A stretch of 64,000 bases of DNA from assembly GCF_030376615.1 (NCBI RefSeq), contig NZ_JARRAB010000007.1:124001-188000 (forward strand). The letters are read 5' to 3'. The notes beneath the pieces are model-generated. The model was given only the letters and a program-made list of their open reading frames with translations, was not told the DNA's origin and did no database searches. Source of the DNA: Pseudomonas sp. sp1636. GTDB taxonomy: Bacteria; Pseudomonadota; Gammaproteobacteria; Pseudomonadales; Pseudomonadaceae. This document shows positions 23,424-34,639 of the stretch, one piece after another (position 1 is the first letter of the stretch; each line of letters starts with the position of its first letter). Both the position numbers and the translations under genes were made by a program.

Positions 23424-24311
23424 ATGCCCGATTTCACCCAACGCTTTCTGTTCGACGACACCGACATTCGCGGCGAGTTGGTCGTCCTGGGCGAGAGCTA
23501 CCAGCAGGTGCTGGCCAAGCATGAGTACCCGCAACCGGTCGCCCAGCTGCTCGGCGAGCTGATGGTCGCCGCCTCCTTGCTGGTTGGCACCCTGAAGTTC
23601 GACGGCCTGCTGATTTTGCAGGCGCGCTCCTCGGGGGCGCTGCCGTTGTTGATGGTCGAGTGCTCCAGCGCCGGCGAGCTGCGCGGTATCGCGCGCTACC
23701 ACGCCGAGCGGATTGGCGCCGATGCCGGCCTGGCCGAGCTGATGCCCGATGGCGTCCTGGCGATGACCGTCGACCCCACCCAGGGCCAGCGCTATCAGGG
23801 CATCGTCGACCTGGACGGCGCCACCCTGAGCGATTGCCTGTCCAACTATTTCGTCACTTCCGAGCAACTGGCCACCCGCTTCTGGCTGTGTGCCGACGGC
23901 CAGCGTGCGCGCGGCCTGCTGCTCCAGCAATTGCCCGCCGATCGTCTGAACGATCCAGAGGAGCGTGAGGCCAGCTGGCAGCATGTGGCGACCCTGGCCG
24001 GCACCTTGAGCCACGAAGAGTTGCTGGGCCTGGACAACGAAACCCTGTTGCACCGCCTCTATCATGAAGAGCCGCTGCGCCTGTTCGAGCCACGCGCCCT
24101 GCAGTTCCGTTGCAGCTGCTCGCGTGAGCGTTCGGCCAATGCACTGGTCAGCTTAGGCCAGGCCGATGCCGAGTTGCTGCTCAGCGAACATGCCGGCCAG
24201 GTGGTGATCGATTGCCAATTCTGCAACCAACGCTACGCGTTCGATGCTGCCGACATCGCCCAGCTGTTCGCCGGCGGCGGCACTGCGGGGCCGGCGCAGA
24301 CCCTGCACTGA
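23424..24311 (+). CDS. hslO: Redox-regulated chaperone Hsp33
   Basis: 295 residues. Oxidation releases zinc from four cysteines and turns the protein into a holdase. The cysteines are visible as CSC (C230, C232) in [13 protein letters not shown] and CQFC (C264, C267). The N-terminal domain ([20 protein letters not shown]) and [19 protein letters not shown] are family-typical. It precedes pckA, as in Pseudomonas aeruginosa. Confidence 0.95.
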   Translation: MPDFTQRFLFDDTDIRGELVVLGESYQQVLAKHEYPQPVAQLLGELMVAASLLVGTLKFDGLLILQARSSGALPLLMVECSSAGELRGIARYHAERIGADAGLAELMPDGVLAMTVDPTQGQRYQGIVDLDGATLSDCLSNYFVTSEQLATRFWLCADGQRARGLLLQQLPADRLNDPEEREASWQHVATLAGTLSHEELLGLDNETLLHRLYHEEPLRLFEPRALQFRCSCSRERSANALVSLGQADAELLLSEHAGQVVIDCQFCNQRYAFDAADIAQLFAGGGTAGPAQTLH

Positions 24312-24402
24312 AGGCGATAGCCTGTGCCTATCGACCCGCTTGGCGGATCGGGTGCTGCCAAGGGACGTGCTTTCTGGCATACTCCCGCGACTTTTTTCTC
24401 GC

Positions 24403-24429
24403 TGTAGTAGTGTTTTTGCCTTTACTACA
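24403..24429. promoter_or_regulatory. Inverted repeat upstream of pckA
   Basis: TGTAGTA (24403-24409) and TACTACA (24423-24429) are perfectly inverted with 13 bases between, 43 bp before the pckA start. The half-sites resemble those of sugar-catabolism repressors, but the spacing is wider than the short gaps remembered for HexR. Treat as a candidate operator only. Confidence 0.35.
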
Positions 24430-24471
24430 AAACGTTTGGAAAACTCGGCCCTTTGGTCGATGGGGACCCAC

Positions 24472-26013
24472 ATGACGCAAGCTAACAACGCCGTGTACAC
24501 CGACATCAGCGCTGCCCAATTGGTCGAAGAAGCCATTCGCCGCGGTGAGGGCGAACTGGCCGCCAGTGGCGCCCTGGTCGTACGTACCGGGCACCGTACT
24601 GGTCGTTCGCCGGCTGATCGCTTCATCGTGCAAGAGCCGACTACCGAGGCGAAAATTGCCTGGGGCGCGATCAACCGTCCCTTTCCTGCGGACAAGTTCG
24701 ACGCCCTGTGGGATCGCGTCGAGGCGTTCAGCCGGGATCAGGATCGTTTCGTTTCCCACGTCCATGTAGGCTCCGCCGAGGAACACTACCTGGCGGTCAA
24801 GATGACCACCGCCACCGCCTGGCAGAACCTGTTCGGCCGTCAGCTGTTCATCAATCCGCCAACCTACAACCCGCTCGGCAAGGACGAGTGGCAGGTGCTC
24901 AACGTGGCCAACTTCGAGTGCTCCCCTGAGCGTGACGGCACCCACTCCGACGGCTGCGTGATCATCAACTTCGCCGCCAAAAAAGTCCTGCTCGCCGGCA
25001 TGCGCTACGCCGGCGAGATGAAGAAAGCCATGTTCTCGGTGCAGAACTTCCTGCTCCCGGAAAAAGACGTGCTGCCGATGCACTGCGCCGCCAACATCGG
25101 CGAAGAGGGCGACGTGACCCTGTTCTTCGGCCTGTCCGGCACCGGCAAGACCACCCTGTCGGCCGACGAGTCGCGCTACCTGATCGGCGACGACGAGCAC
25201 GGTTGGGGCGAGGGCGTGGTGTTCAACATCGAGGGCGGTTGCTACGCCAAGTGCATCGACCTGTCGGAGAAGAACGAGCCGGTGATCTGGAAAGCCATCC
25301 AGTTCGGCACCGTGCTGGAAAACGTCGTCCTCGACGCCGAGCGCGTGCCGGATTACCGCGACGACAGCCTGACCCAGAACAGCCGCGCCGCCTACCCGCT
25401 GGAGTTCGTCGAGAAGCGCAGCGAGAAGAACCTCGGCGGCGAGCCGAACGCGGTGATCTTCCTCACCTGCGACCTGACCGGGGTGCTGCCGCCAGTGTCG
25501 ATCCTTAACGAAGAGCAGGCGGCCTACCACTTCCTGTCGGGTTACACCGCGTTGGTCGGCTCCACCGAAATGGGCAGCGGCAGCGGCATCAAGTCGACCT
25601 TCTCCACCTGCTTCGGCGCGCCCTTCTTCCCGCGTCCGGCGGGCGAATATGCCGAGTTGCTGATCAAGCGCATCCGCGGCTTCGGCTCCAAGGTCTATCT
25701 GGTCAACACTGGTTGGACTGGGGGCGGGTACGGAGTGGGTAAACGCTTCAATATCCCGACTACTAGAGGCGTGATCGCGGCGATCCAGAGCGGTGCGCTG
25801 ATCGGCAGCGAGACCGAGCAACTGCCGATCATCAACCTCAGCGTGCCGACGTCGGTGCCGGGCGTCGAAACCAGCCTGCTCAACCCGCGCAACACCTGGG
25901 CAGACCAGAACGCCTACGACGAAGCGGCCAAAGGCCTGGCCAAGCTGTTCATCGACAACTTTCAGAAGTTCGACGTCAGCGACGCTATCAAACAGGCCGG
26001 TCCGCAGCTCTAA
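24472..26013 (+). CDS. pckA: Phosphoenolpyruvate carboxykinase (ATP)
   Basis: 513 residues from ATG 24472 (GGGGA upstream); an in-frame upstream start at 24244 runs back into hslO and is rejected. Converts oxaloacetate and ATP to phosphoenolpyruvate, the entry to gluconeogenesis. [12 protein letters not shown] near the N terminus, the kinase loop [13 protein letters not shown] (about 219-231) and [15 protein letters not shown] are diagnostic. Followed by an intrinsic terminator. Confidence 0.97.
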   Translation: MTQANNAVYTDISAAQLVEEAIRRGEGELAASGALVVRTGHRTGRSPADRFIVQEPTTEAKIAWGAINRPFPADKFDALWDRVEAFSRDQDRFVSHVHVGSAEEHYLAVKMTTATAWQNLFGRQLFINPPTYNPLGKDEWQVLNVANFECSPERDGTHSDGCVIINFAAKKVLLAGMRYAGEMKKAMFSVQNFLLPEKDVLPMHCAANIGEEGDVTLFFGLSGTGKTTLSADESRYLIGDDEHGWGEGVVFNIEGGCYAKCIDLSEKNEPVIWKAIQFGTVLENVVLDAERVPDYRDDSLTQNSRAAYPLEFVEKRSEKNLGGEPNAVIFLTCDLTGVLPPVSILNEEQAAYHFLSGYTALVGSTEMGSGSGIKSTFSTCFGAPFFPRPAGEYAELLIKRIRGFGSKVYLVNTGWTGGGYGVGKRFNIPTTRGVIAAIQSGALIGSETEQLPIINLSVPTSVPGVETSLLNPRNTWADQNAYDEAAKGLAKLFIDNFQKFDVSDAIKQAGPQL

Positions 26014-26037
26014 GCCGCGGTCTATTGCCGCTCGAAC

Positions 26038-26060
26038 AAGCCGCCTTCGGGCGGTTTTTT
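26038..26060 (+). terminator. Intrinsic terminator of pckA
   Basis: CCGCC-TTCG-GGCGG stem (26041-26054) followed by six Ts; the flanking AAG extends the stem by pairing with the T-run. The stop codon of the convergent GGDEF-EAL gene abuts the T-run, so one hairpin may serve both directions. Confidence 0.9.
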
Positions 26061-27937
26061 CATGTTCGGGCCGGCAAGGACGCGGCGCTACACCCCGACG
26101 TAGCCCTGTGCTTGGCCGCAGGCGCGGCTCTGGCCGACAACGCCTGCCAGTGCCGCGCGAACGACTCGGCCGCCATGGGCCGGCCCAGCAGGTAACCCTG
26201 ACACTGGTCACAGCCTTCGCCCAGCAACCAGCCCTGCTGCTCCGGCGTTTCCACCCCTTCGGCCAGCACCGTCAGTTGCATGGATCTGGCCATGGCGATA
26301 ATGGTATGGACTAACTGGCAGTCGCTGCTATTGGCGGGTACTCCGGCCATGAAGCTTTTATCGATCTTCAGTTTGTCCAGGGCAAAGCGGCGCAGATAGG
26401 CCAGCGATGAGTAGCCGGTGCCGAAATCGTCCACCGATATCCGCACGCCCAAGGCCTTGAGGGCTTTCAGAGTGTTTTCCGCCTGATCGATGTGGCGCAT
26501 CAGCGCGCCTTCGGTGATTTCCAGTTCCAGGCAATGAGCCGGCAGGCCGCTGCCGGCCAGAGCCCGCGCGACCAGTTGGACGATGTCTTGTTGCATGAAC
26601 TGGATCGGCGACAGGTTGACGGCGATGGTCTCCAGCAGCAGTCCTTCTTCGCGCCAGGCGTTGGCCTGGCGGCACGCCTCGTTAAGCACCCAGCTGCCGA
26701 TCGAGACAATCAGTCCGCTGTCTTCGGCCAGCGGGATAAAGGTATCCGGCCCTACCTGACCGTGTTGCGGGCTGTGCCAGCGCAGCAGCGCCTCGGCGCC
26801 CAAGCAATGGCCGTCCTCCAGGCGCATCAGCGGCTGAAAGTGCAGGCTCAGTTCATGGTTATGCAGGGCCCCGCGCAGGGAACGCTCCAGCTCGAAGCGC
26901 GTCCGCGCATGCTCGGTCAGGCAGGGGATGTAGTGGGCGCAGGTGTTACGACCGTTGGCCTTGGCTCGGTACATGGCCGCATCCGCGTTGCGGATCAGTT
27001 CCGCCGCGCTGCCGCCATCGCCGGGGTACAGGGCAATGCCAATGCTGGCGCCCACATACAGCTCATGATCCTCTTCCAGCTGCAATGGCTGTTCGAGCAA
27101 CTGCAGCAGGCTGCGGGCCACCAGGCTGGCCGTGCTCGGTGCCGGCAACTGCTCGAGGATCAGCAGGAACTCGTCGCCCCCCAGCCGCGCCAGGGTATCT
27201 TCCTGACGGCAGCGGGTCTGCAGGCGTTGGGCCACCGTGCGCAGCACGGCGTCGCCAAAACCATGGCCATAGCTATCGTTCAGCGTCTTGAAGCGATCCA
27301 GGTCGATAAACAGCACCGCGAGGTGGCCGCCACGGCGCGTCACCTTGTCCAGCGCGTGCGCCAGTCTGTCGTACGCCAGCGCCCGGTTGGGCAAGCCGGT
27401 CAGCGAGTCGAAATGCGCCATTTGCTGCAACTGGCGTTGATAGCTCTCGACAAAGCGGATCAGCATCTGTGAGCCGAACAGCAACCCCAGCATCAGCAGG
27501 AATACCGCCAGCGCATACACCGGCGCACGCTCGACGAATACTTGCTGGAAACTCTTGCCGCTCACCAGCACCGCCAGCACCCCGGAGCCCTCGCGTTGGC
27601 GAACCCAGGCTCCGAATGGCAGCTGCGCATCCAGCAGGGTCAAGCCCGACAAGTCGACCCAGCCCGGCTCGAGCCGGGCCGCCTGGATCAGCTTGCGCTG
27701 GACGGGAGAGGAGGCCTCGCCGCTGAGGAGCAGCGGTTGCAGTGAATCTTCAGGTGAGGCAGGCTCGCCCCCCTGCCACCACAACAACAGGCTCCGAGCC
27801 TGATCCTGTCGGCTCTGGTTGACACTGCGCTGCTCCAGCGCCATCGCCACTACAACCACCAGCAGGATACTGATGAAAGCTACGCCGTTGACCGCCCAGA
27901 ACTTGTAGCGCAATGGCATTCGCCGTAATGCTTCCAT
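26060..27937 (-). CDS. Membrane GGDEF-EAL cyclic-di-GMP protein
   Basis: 625 residues. A membrane anchor (about 13-33), a periplasmic segment (about 34-138), a second helix (about 139-160), then GGDEF and EAL domains. GGDEF is intact (LGGDEF) with an RxxD inhibitory site (RQED) five residues before it, so cyclase activity with product inhibition is possible. EAL residues appear intact (AEALLRW, VNLSPIQF, ELEITEGAL, VDDFGTGYSSL, KIDKSFM, AEGVET), so phosphodiesterase activity is also possible. Which one dominates cannot be told. The periplasmic part has no recognised sensor fold. Confidence 0.9.
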   Translation of the reverse strand: MEALRRMPLRYKFWAVNGVAFISILLVVVVAMALEQRSVNQSRQDQARSLLLWWQGGEPASPEDSLQPLLLSGEASSPVQRKLIQAARLEPGWVDLSGLTLLDAQLPFGAWVRQREGSGVLAVLVSGKSFQQVFVERAPVYALAVFLLMLGLLFGSQMLIRFVESYQRQLQQMAHFDSLTGLPNRALAYDRLAHALDKVTRRGGHLAVLFIDLDRFKTLNDSYGHGFGDAVLRTVAQRLQTRCRQEDTLARLGGDEFLLILEQLPAPSTASLVARSLLQLLEQPLQLEEDHELYVGASIGIALYPGDGGSAAELIRNADAAMYRAKANGRNTCAHYIPCLTEHARTRFELERSLRGALHNHELSLHFQPLMRLEDGHCLGAEALLRWHSPQHGQVGPDTFIPLAEDSGLIVSIGSWVLNEACRQANAWREEGLLLETIAVNLSPIQFMQQDIVQLVARALAGSGLPAHCLELEITEGALMRHIDQAENTLKALKALGVRISVDDFGTGYSSLAYLRRFALDKLKIDKSFMAGVPANSSDCQLVHTIIAMARSMQLTVLAEGVETPEQQGWLLGEGCDQCQGYLLGRPMAAESFARHWQALSARAAPAAKHRATSGCSAASLPART

Positions 27938-28188
27938 GCCTGAGTTCCATAGTCAGAAAAGAGATGATTCTATATTTGTGAGCTGGTTCGCATCATGCGT
28001 TGAGTCAATGCTGACGGGGGTGCGCCGTATTTACGCACATTGCTTGCCGAACTTGGCGGCTAACCGCGGCAACGTCCTGGCGCGGGCAGGCTTATCCCGA
28101 GACTATTCAGCCTAGCACTCAGGCAAAGGTTCATTTCGATCATTGGACAATGGTCGTATACCGCCAACGGTTAATGGAGTAACAGCCC

Positions 28189-30117
<1,929 letters not shown>

Positions 30118-30197
30118 TCAGGTGGCGGCTTGAGAGCGCATAACGGCTCGGTTCTCGAGCGAGCAGTTGCAGAGGCCTGGCCGGATCGGCAGGCCGC

Positions 30198-31106
30198 TTA
30201 AGGGATTTTGTAGCTGTCGGGTACCTCCAGCGCCACGAAGTGGCGCATGTGCTCCAGAAACCGCTGATGAAACTTCGAGAGCCGGCTTTGGCTGGGTATC
30301 AGCATGTTGAAGTCCATTTCGATCACCGGCTCGAAGGGGCGAAACAGTACGCCCGTGCCGCGGTATTCGAGGGCGCTGATGGCATCCACCAGGGCGACCC
30401 CGGCGCCCTGCTCGACGAACATGCACATGGGGATCGACAGCTGGGTCTCCAGGCGCAGCTCGCGCTGCACGTCGTGGGCGGCGAAAATCGCGTCGATATG
30501 CTGGCGTGAGGCGATCGCGTGGGGGTAGGAGATGAAGGCTTCGCCCTGCAGATCCTCGGGCACTATCACGGCCTTGTCCTGCAGGCGATGGCCGAGCGGC
30601 AGGGCGCACAGCAGGCAGGACCTCAGCAACCGCTCGCTGCGCGGGCTGGGGTAGGTATTGGGCTCCACGATAAAGCCCAGGTCGTAGCGCTGGCTTACCA
30701 CCAGATCCACCACTTCGCGCGACGCCTGCACCATCAGGGTGATCTGCGCCTGCTCATGTTCTTTGAGAAAAGCGCTGATCGCCCGCGGCAGAAAGGACAG
30801 CCCCAGCGCCGGGGCACAGGCGATATGCAGCGAGCCGCGCTTGAGGCTGCCGATTTCCCGGGCGGTACGGGCGATGCGCTCGACGCCGAGCAATGAGCGC
30901 TGCACTTCCTCGTACAGCACCAGCGCCTCCGGGGTGGGCTGCAGGCGACCCTTGATCCGCTCGAACAGGGCGAAGCCGATGTCCTCCTCCAGCGCGCCGA
31001 TCAAGCGGGTCGCCGCCGGCTGGGAGATGTGCAGCATCTCCGCGGCGCGGGTGACGGTCTGGCCGAGGATGACCGCACGAAAGGCTTCCAATTGACGCAG
31101 GTTCAT
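30198..31106 (-). CDS. LysR-family transcriptional regulator
   Basis: 302 residues from ATG at 31106 (MNLRQLEAFRAV); 31121 is an alternative. N-terminal helix-turn-helix (GQTVTRAAEMLHISQPAATR LIGALEEDIGFALFER), then a LysR effector domain (RGSLHIACAPALGLSFLPRA, and GVALVDAISALEYRGTGVLF). It is divergent from the oxidase operon starting at 31264 and is its likely regulator; the domain resembles regulators of amino-acid and opine catabolism, but the inducer is unknown. Confidence 0.9.
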   Translation of the reverse strand: MNLRQLEAFRAVILGQTVTRAAEMLHISQPAATRLIGALEEDIGFALFERIKGRLQPTPEALVLYEEVQRSLLGVERIARTAREIGSLKRGSLHIACAPALGLSFLPRAISAFLKEHEQAQITLMVQASREVVDLVVSQRYDLGFIVEPNTYPSPRSERLLRSCLLCALPLGHRLQDKAVIVPEDLQGEAFISYPHAIASRQHIDAIFAAHDVQRELRLETQLSIPMCMFVEQGAGVALVDAISALEYRGTGVLFRPFEPVIEMDFNMLIPSQSRLSKFHQRFLEHMRHFVALEVPDSYKIP

Positions 31107-31127
31107 CCGCCGCAACCCCATAACAAA

Positions 31128-31140
31128 AAGACATAGTCTT
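31128..31140. promoter_or_regulatory. Short palindrome in the LysR-oxidase intergenic region
   Basis: AAGAC-ATA-GTCTT, a perfect 5-bp inverted repeat just upstream of the LysR start and 124 bp upstream of the oxidase gene. Position fits a LysR autoregulatory site. Short palindromes arise by chance, so this is only a candidate. Confidence 0.3.
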
Positions 31141-31263
31141 GCCAAAATAAAGCATTTTTCAGCGCCGCATAAGCACCCTAGGATCAATCCCATCTTCACC
31201 GACAAGGCAGTCTGACTGAATCCCGGCACAAGCGCGGGAGTAATCCTGACTGAGGCGCACCCT

Positions 31264-32400
31264 ATGCAGAAAACTGAGATCATGGTCGTTGGCGGCGGTT
31301 TGCTCGGCATGGCCATCGCCTACGGCCTGGCTCGCCTGGGGCGCCAGGTCAGCGTGCTGGACGAGGGCGACACGGCCTTGCGCGCGGCCCGCGGCAACTT
31401 CGGCCTGCTCTGGGTGCAGGGCAAGGGCTACGGCATGCCGGCTTATGCGCAGTGGACCCTGCAATCGGTGGCGCTGTGGCCGCAGCTGGCGCGCATGCTG
31501 CTGGCCGACACCGGCATCGACGTGCACTTGCGCCAGCCCGGCGGCTTGCAGCTGTGCCTGTCCGATGCGGAAATGGCCGAAGAAAGCCGTCGCCTGTGCT
31601 GGCTCAAGGATGCGCTGGAGGGCGACTATCCCTTCGAACTGCTCGACCCGGCCGCCCTGCGCCAGCGCCTGCCCGGTGTCGGCCCGCAGGTGGTGGGCGC
31701 CTGCTATTCGCCGCTGGATGGCCACGTCAACCCGCTTAAATTGCTGCGCGCCCTGCATGCGGCCTGCCAGCAACGCGGCGTGCAGCTGCTCAATGGCCGC
31801 CGGATCAGTGGCATCGCGCAACGCGGCGCGGGCTTCGAGCTTGCCAGCGGCGACCAGCGCTGGCACAGCGAGCGTCTGGTGCTGGCGGCCGGGCTGGGCA
31901 ACCGCGAGCTCGGCGCCTTGCTCGGCCAGCCGGTACCGCTGCAGCCCAGTCGCGGGCAGATCCTGGTGACCGAACGCCTCGAGCCCTTCCTCCATTACCC
32001 CACCAGTACCGTGCGCCAGACCGACGAAGGCACCGTGCAGCTGGGCGACTCGGCCGAGATGGTGGGCTTCGACGACGGCACCAGCAGCGCGGTGATGGCC
32101 GATATCGCCGGGCGCGCGGTGCGGTGTTTTCCGCGTCTGGCGAACGTGCGTCTGGTGCGTGCCTGGGGCGCGTTGCGGGTGTTGAGCCCGGATGGCGCGC
32201 CTATCTATCAGGCCCTGCCCGGCGCACCGGGCGCCAGCGTGCTGTCCTGCCACAGCGGCGTGACTCTGGCCGCCGCCCACGCACTGCGCCTGGCGCCCTG
32301 GATCGCCGGTGAACAGGCACTGGCGGAGATCAGCCCCTTCGGCCTGCAACGCTTCGCCACTACCTCCGCAACCGCAACCGAGGTGCGTCATGCCAGCTGA
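31264..32400 (+). CDS. FAD-dependent amine/D-amino-acid oxidase-like subunit (HcnC/OoxB type)
   Basis: 378 residues. The N-terminal FAD fold VVGGGLLGMAIAYGLARLG and the DAO-family body (QPGGLQLCLSD, GHVNPLKLLRALHAACQQRG, RLVLAAGLGNRELG, PSRGQILVTERLEPF, GVTLAAAHALRLAPWI) match the catalytic subunit of three-part dehydrogenases such as hydrogen cyanide synthase, octopine or nopaline oxidase and D-hydroxyproline dehydrogenase. The next two genes supply the [2Fe-2S] and second flavin subunits. It should oxidise an amino or imino compound to an imine; the substrate is not determinable here. Confidence 0.85.
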   Translation: MQKTEIMVVGGGLLGMAIAYGLARLGRQVSVLDEGDTALRAARGNFGLLWVQGKGYGMPAYAQWTLQSVALWPQLARMLLADTGIDVHLRQPGGLQLCLSDAEMAEESRRLCWLKDALEGDYPFELLDPAALRQRLPGVGPQVVGACYSPLDGHVNPLKLLRALHAACQQRGVQLLNGRRISGIAQRGAGFELASGDQRWHSERLVLAAGLGNRELGALLGQPVPLQPSRGQILVTERLEPFLHYPTSTVRQTDEGTVQLGDSAEMVGFDDGTSSAVMADIAGRAVRCFPRLANVRLVRAWGALRVLSPDGAPIYQALPGAPGASVLSCHSGVTLAAAHALRLAPWIAGEQALAEISPFGLQRFATTSATATEVRHAS

Positions 32401-32731
32401 CAGCCTGTTCCGCCAACTGCCCTCGGCCGCCGAGCTGCTCAGCATCGACTTCGATGGGCAAACCTTGCAGGTGCCGGCCGGCGTCTCGCTGGCGGCGGCC
32501 TTGCTCGCCAGCGGCGTGCGCCATACCCGCAGCACCCCGGTGAGCGGCAGCCCGCGCACGGCCTACTGCATGATGGGGGTGTGCTTCGAATGCCTGGTCG
32601 AGGTGGACGGCATGCCCAACTGCCAGGCCTGTCTGCTCCAGGTCGCGCCCGGCATGCAGGTGCGCAGCCAGCACGGCGCTCGCCGCCTGGGCTCGGCGTC
32701 CGCGCTGGAGGAGCACCAGGATGACGCTTGA
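32390..32731 (+). CDS. (2Fe-2S)-binding small subunit of the oxidase complex (HcnA/OoxC type)
   Basis: 113 residues. Cysteines C60, C65, C68 and C81 (YCMMGVCFEC...NCQAC, with an extra C78) form a plant-ferredoxin-type [2Fe-2S] site. The ATG overlaps the stop of the preceding gene by 11 bases, and its own end overlaps the next start by 11, showing translational coupling. It passes electrons between the two flavin subunits. Confidence 0.88.
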   Translation: MPADSLFRQLPSAAELLSIDFDGQTLQVPAGVSLAAALLASGVRHTRSTPVSGSPRTAYCMMGVCFECLVEVDGMPNCQACLLQVAPGMQVRSQHGARRLGSASALEEHQDDA

Positions 32732-34127
32732 AACCTTCGATCTGCTGATCATCGGCGCCGGCCCGGCCGGCATGAGCGCGGCGCTCGAGGCGCGCCGCCA
32801 TGGCCTGAGCGTGGCGCTGCTGGACGAACAGCGCTCGCCCGGCGGGCAGATCTACCGCAACATCGACCACAGCGACCCGCAACGCCTGGCGATACTGGGT
32901 GCCGATTACCAGGCCGGCGCCAGCCTGAGCGCGGCCTTTATGGCCTGCGGCGCGCGCTACATCGCCGGCGCCGCGGTGTGGCAAGTCACCGCGCAGAAGC
33001 AGGTGCACTACCTGCTCGACGGCCGCGCCGGTGTCTTGCAGGCACGGCGCTTGCTGATCGCCACCGGCGCCTATGAACGGCCCATGCCGATTCCCGGCTG
33101 GACCCTGCCCGGAGTGATGACCGCCGGTGCCGGGCAGATCCTGCTGAAAAGTGCCGCGCTGCTGCCAACCGATCCGGTGGTGCTGGCCGGCTGCGGCCCA
33201 CTGCTGTACCTGTTGGCCGTGCAGTACCTGCGCGCCGGCATTGCCCTGGCGGCGCTGGTCGACACCAGCAGCCACACCGATGCCCTGCGCGCCTGGCGCC
33301 AGCTGCCGGGGGCTTTGCGCGGTTGGCGCGACCTGCTCAAGGGGGTGTCGCTGCTGGCCAGCCTGCGCCGCGCCGGGGTGGCGCATTATCGCGGCGCGCG
33401 CGATCTGGCGATTGAGGGCGAAGAGCAGGCTCAGGTCTTGCGTTTCAGCAGTGGCGGCATCCAACGGCGCATTCCGGCGAGCTTGATCCTGCTGCATCAA
33501 GGCGTGGTGCCGAACACCCAGATCAGCTGGTCGCTGCGCCTGCAGCACCAGTGGAACAACGCGCAACTGTGCTGGAGCGCCGAGCGCGACGCCTGGGGCG
33601 AGACCAGCCTGGCGGGGATTTTCATCGCCGGCGACGGCGGCGCCATTGGCGGCGCGCTGGCGGCGCAGCAGCAGGGCCGGCTCGCCGCCCTGGCCATCGC
33701 CGGGCAGTTGCACCGCCTCACAGCGCCTGCCATCGAGGCACTGGCCAAACCCTATCGCCGCGCCCTGGCCCGGCAGCTCGCCGCGCGCCCATTGCTCGAT
33801 GCGCTGTACCGCCCACCACTGGAACACCGCGTGCCGGCGGATGCGATCATCGTCTGCCGCTGCGAGGAAGTCAGCGCCGGCGAGGTACGCCAGCACGTCG
33901 ACCTCGGCTGCCTCGGCCCCAACCAGACCAAGGCCTTCGGCCGCTGCGGCATGGGCCCCTGCCAGGGACGCCTGTGCGGCCTGAGCGTGACCGAAGTGAT
34001 CGCCGAACGGCGTGGCGTCCCCCCCGAGGAGGTCGGCTACTACCGCATCCGTTCGCCGTTGAAACCCATCACCCTCGCGCAGTTGGCCAGCGAGGCCACG
34101 GCCAGCATCCCTCAGGAGTCCTTATGA
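32721..34127 (+). CDS. FAD/NAD(P)-binding large subunit with C-terminal BFD-like [2Fe-2S] domain (HcnB/OoxA type)
   Basis: 468 residues. N-terminal pyridine-nucleotide-disulphide-oxidoreductase fold (LIIGAGPAGMSAALEARRHG, then DEQRSPGGQIYR; IATGAYERPMPIPGWTLPGV). The C-terminal 90 residues hold CRCEEVSAGEV and CGMGPCQGRLCG, the bacterioferritin-associated-ferredoxin-like Cys cluster seen in HcnB and octopine oxidase A subunits. Completes the heterotrimer with the two upstream genes. Confidence 0.87.
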   Translation: MTLETFDLLIIGAGPAGMSAALEARRHGLSVALLDEQRSPGGQIYRNIDHSDPQRLAILGADYQAGASLSAAFMACGARYIAGAAVWQVTAQKQVHYLLDGRAGVLQARRLLIATGAYERPMPIPGWTLPGVMTAGAGQILLKSAALLPTDPVVLAGCGPLLYLLAVQYLRAGIALAALVDTSSHTDALRAWRQLPGALRGWRDLLKGVSLLASLRRAGVAHYRGARDLAIEGEEQAQVLRFSSGGIQRRIPASLILLHQGVVPNTQISWSLRLQHQWNNAQLCWSAERDAWGETSLAGIFIAGDGGAIGGALAAQQQGRLAALAIAGQLHRLTAPAIEALAKPYRRALARQLAARPLLDALYRPPLEHRVPADAIIVCRCEEVSAGEVRQHVDLGCLGPNQTKAFGRCGMGPCQGRLCGLSVTEVIAERRGVPPEEVGYYRIRSPLKPITLAQLASEATASIPQESL

Positions 34128-34477
34128 ACGGCATCCAACGCATCGACAGCAATCCCCGCCTCAGCCGCGTGGTGGTGCACAACGGCGTGGCCTGGCTCAG
34201 CGGCATAGTCGCCGCCGATTGCACTCAGGATATTCGCGAGCAAACCCGCCAGGTGCTGCAACGCCTGGAGGAATTGCTGGCGGAGGTCGGCAGCGACAAG
34301 AGCCGCCTGCTCAGCGCACAGATCTGGATGAAGGACATGCCCGGCGACTTCTCGGCGATGAACGAGCAGTGGAGCGCCTGGTTCGCCTCCGGCGAGACGC
34401 CGGCCCGCGCCACCGCCCAAGTGTGCTTCGACGCTGCCGACATCCGCCTCGAGCTGATCGTCACCGCGGCGGTCTGA
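34124..34477 (+). CDS. RidA-family imine/enamine deaminase
   Basis: 117 residues of the RidA (YjgF/YER057c/UK114) fold: LSGIVAADCTQDIREQTRQV LQRLEELLAEVG, IWMKDMPGDFSAMNEQWSAW and ETPARATAQVCF, where the Arg before ATAQV is the conserved substrate-carboxylate ligand. CAGGAG precedes an ATG that overlaps the upstream stop. RidA proteins hydrolyse reactive imines or enamines; beside an amine-oxidising flavoenzyme it probably clears the product imine. Confidence 0.88.
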   Translation: MNGIQRIDSNPRLSRVVVHNGVAWLSGIVAADCTQDIREQTRQVLQRLEELLAEVGSDKSRLLSAQIWMKDMPGDFSAMNEQWSAWFASGETPARATAQVCFDAADIRLELIVTAAV

Positions 34478-34639
34478 GCACCGCATTCACCCTGAGCCCG
34501 CCGGGCTCGCCCGGAGGTATGGCCGCAATGGCCAGCCAAGTGCCATGCACAGCAGTCATCCGACGTGCTGCTGCCGATTACGGGTGACTTCATTTCCTGG
34601 AGCATCCGGATTACAACAACAACGTAATTGGAGCCACCT

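Noticed and set aside
24403..24429. HexR operator upstream of pckA
   Set aside because: The half-sites look similar, but the arms are 13 bases apart, whereas HexR sites I know of are compact; kept only as an unassigned inverted repeat.
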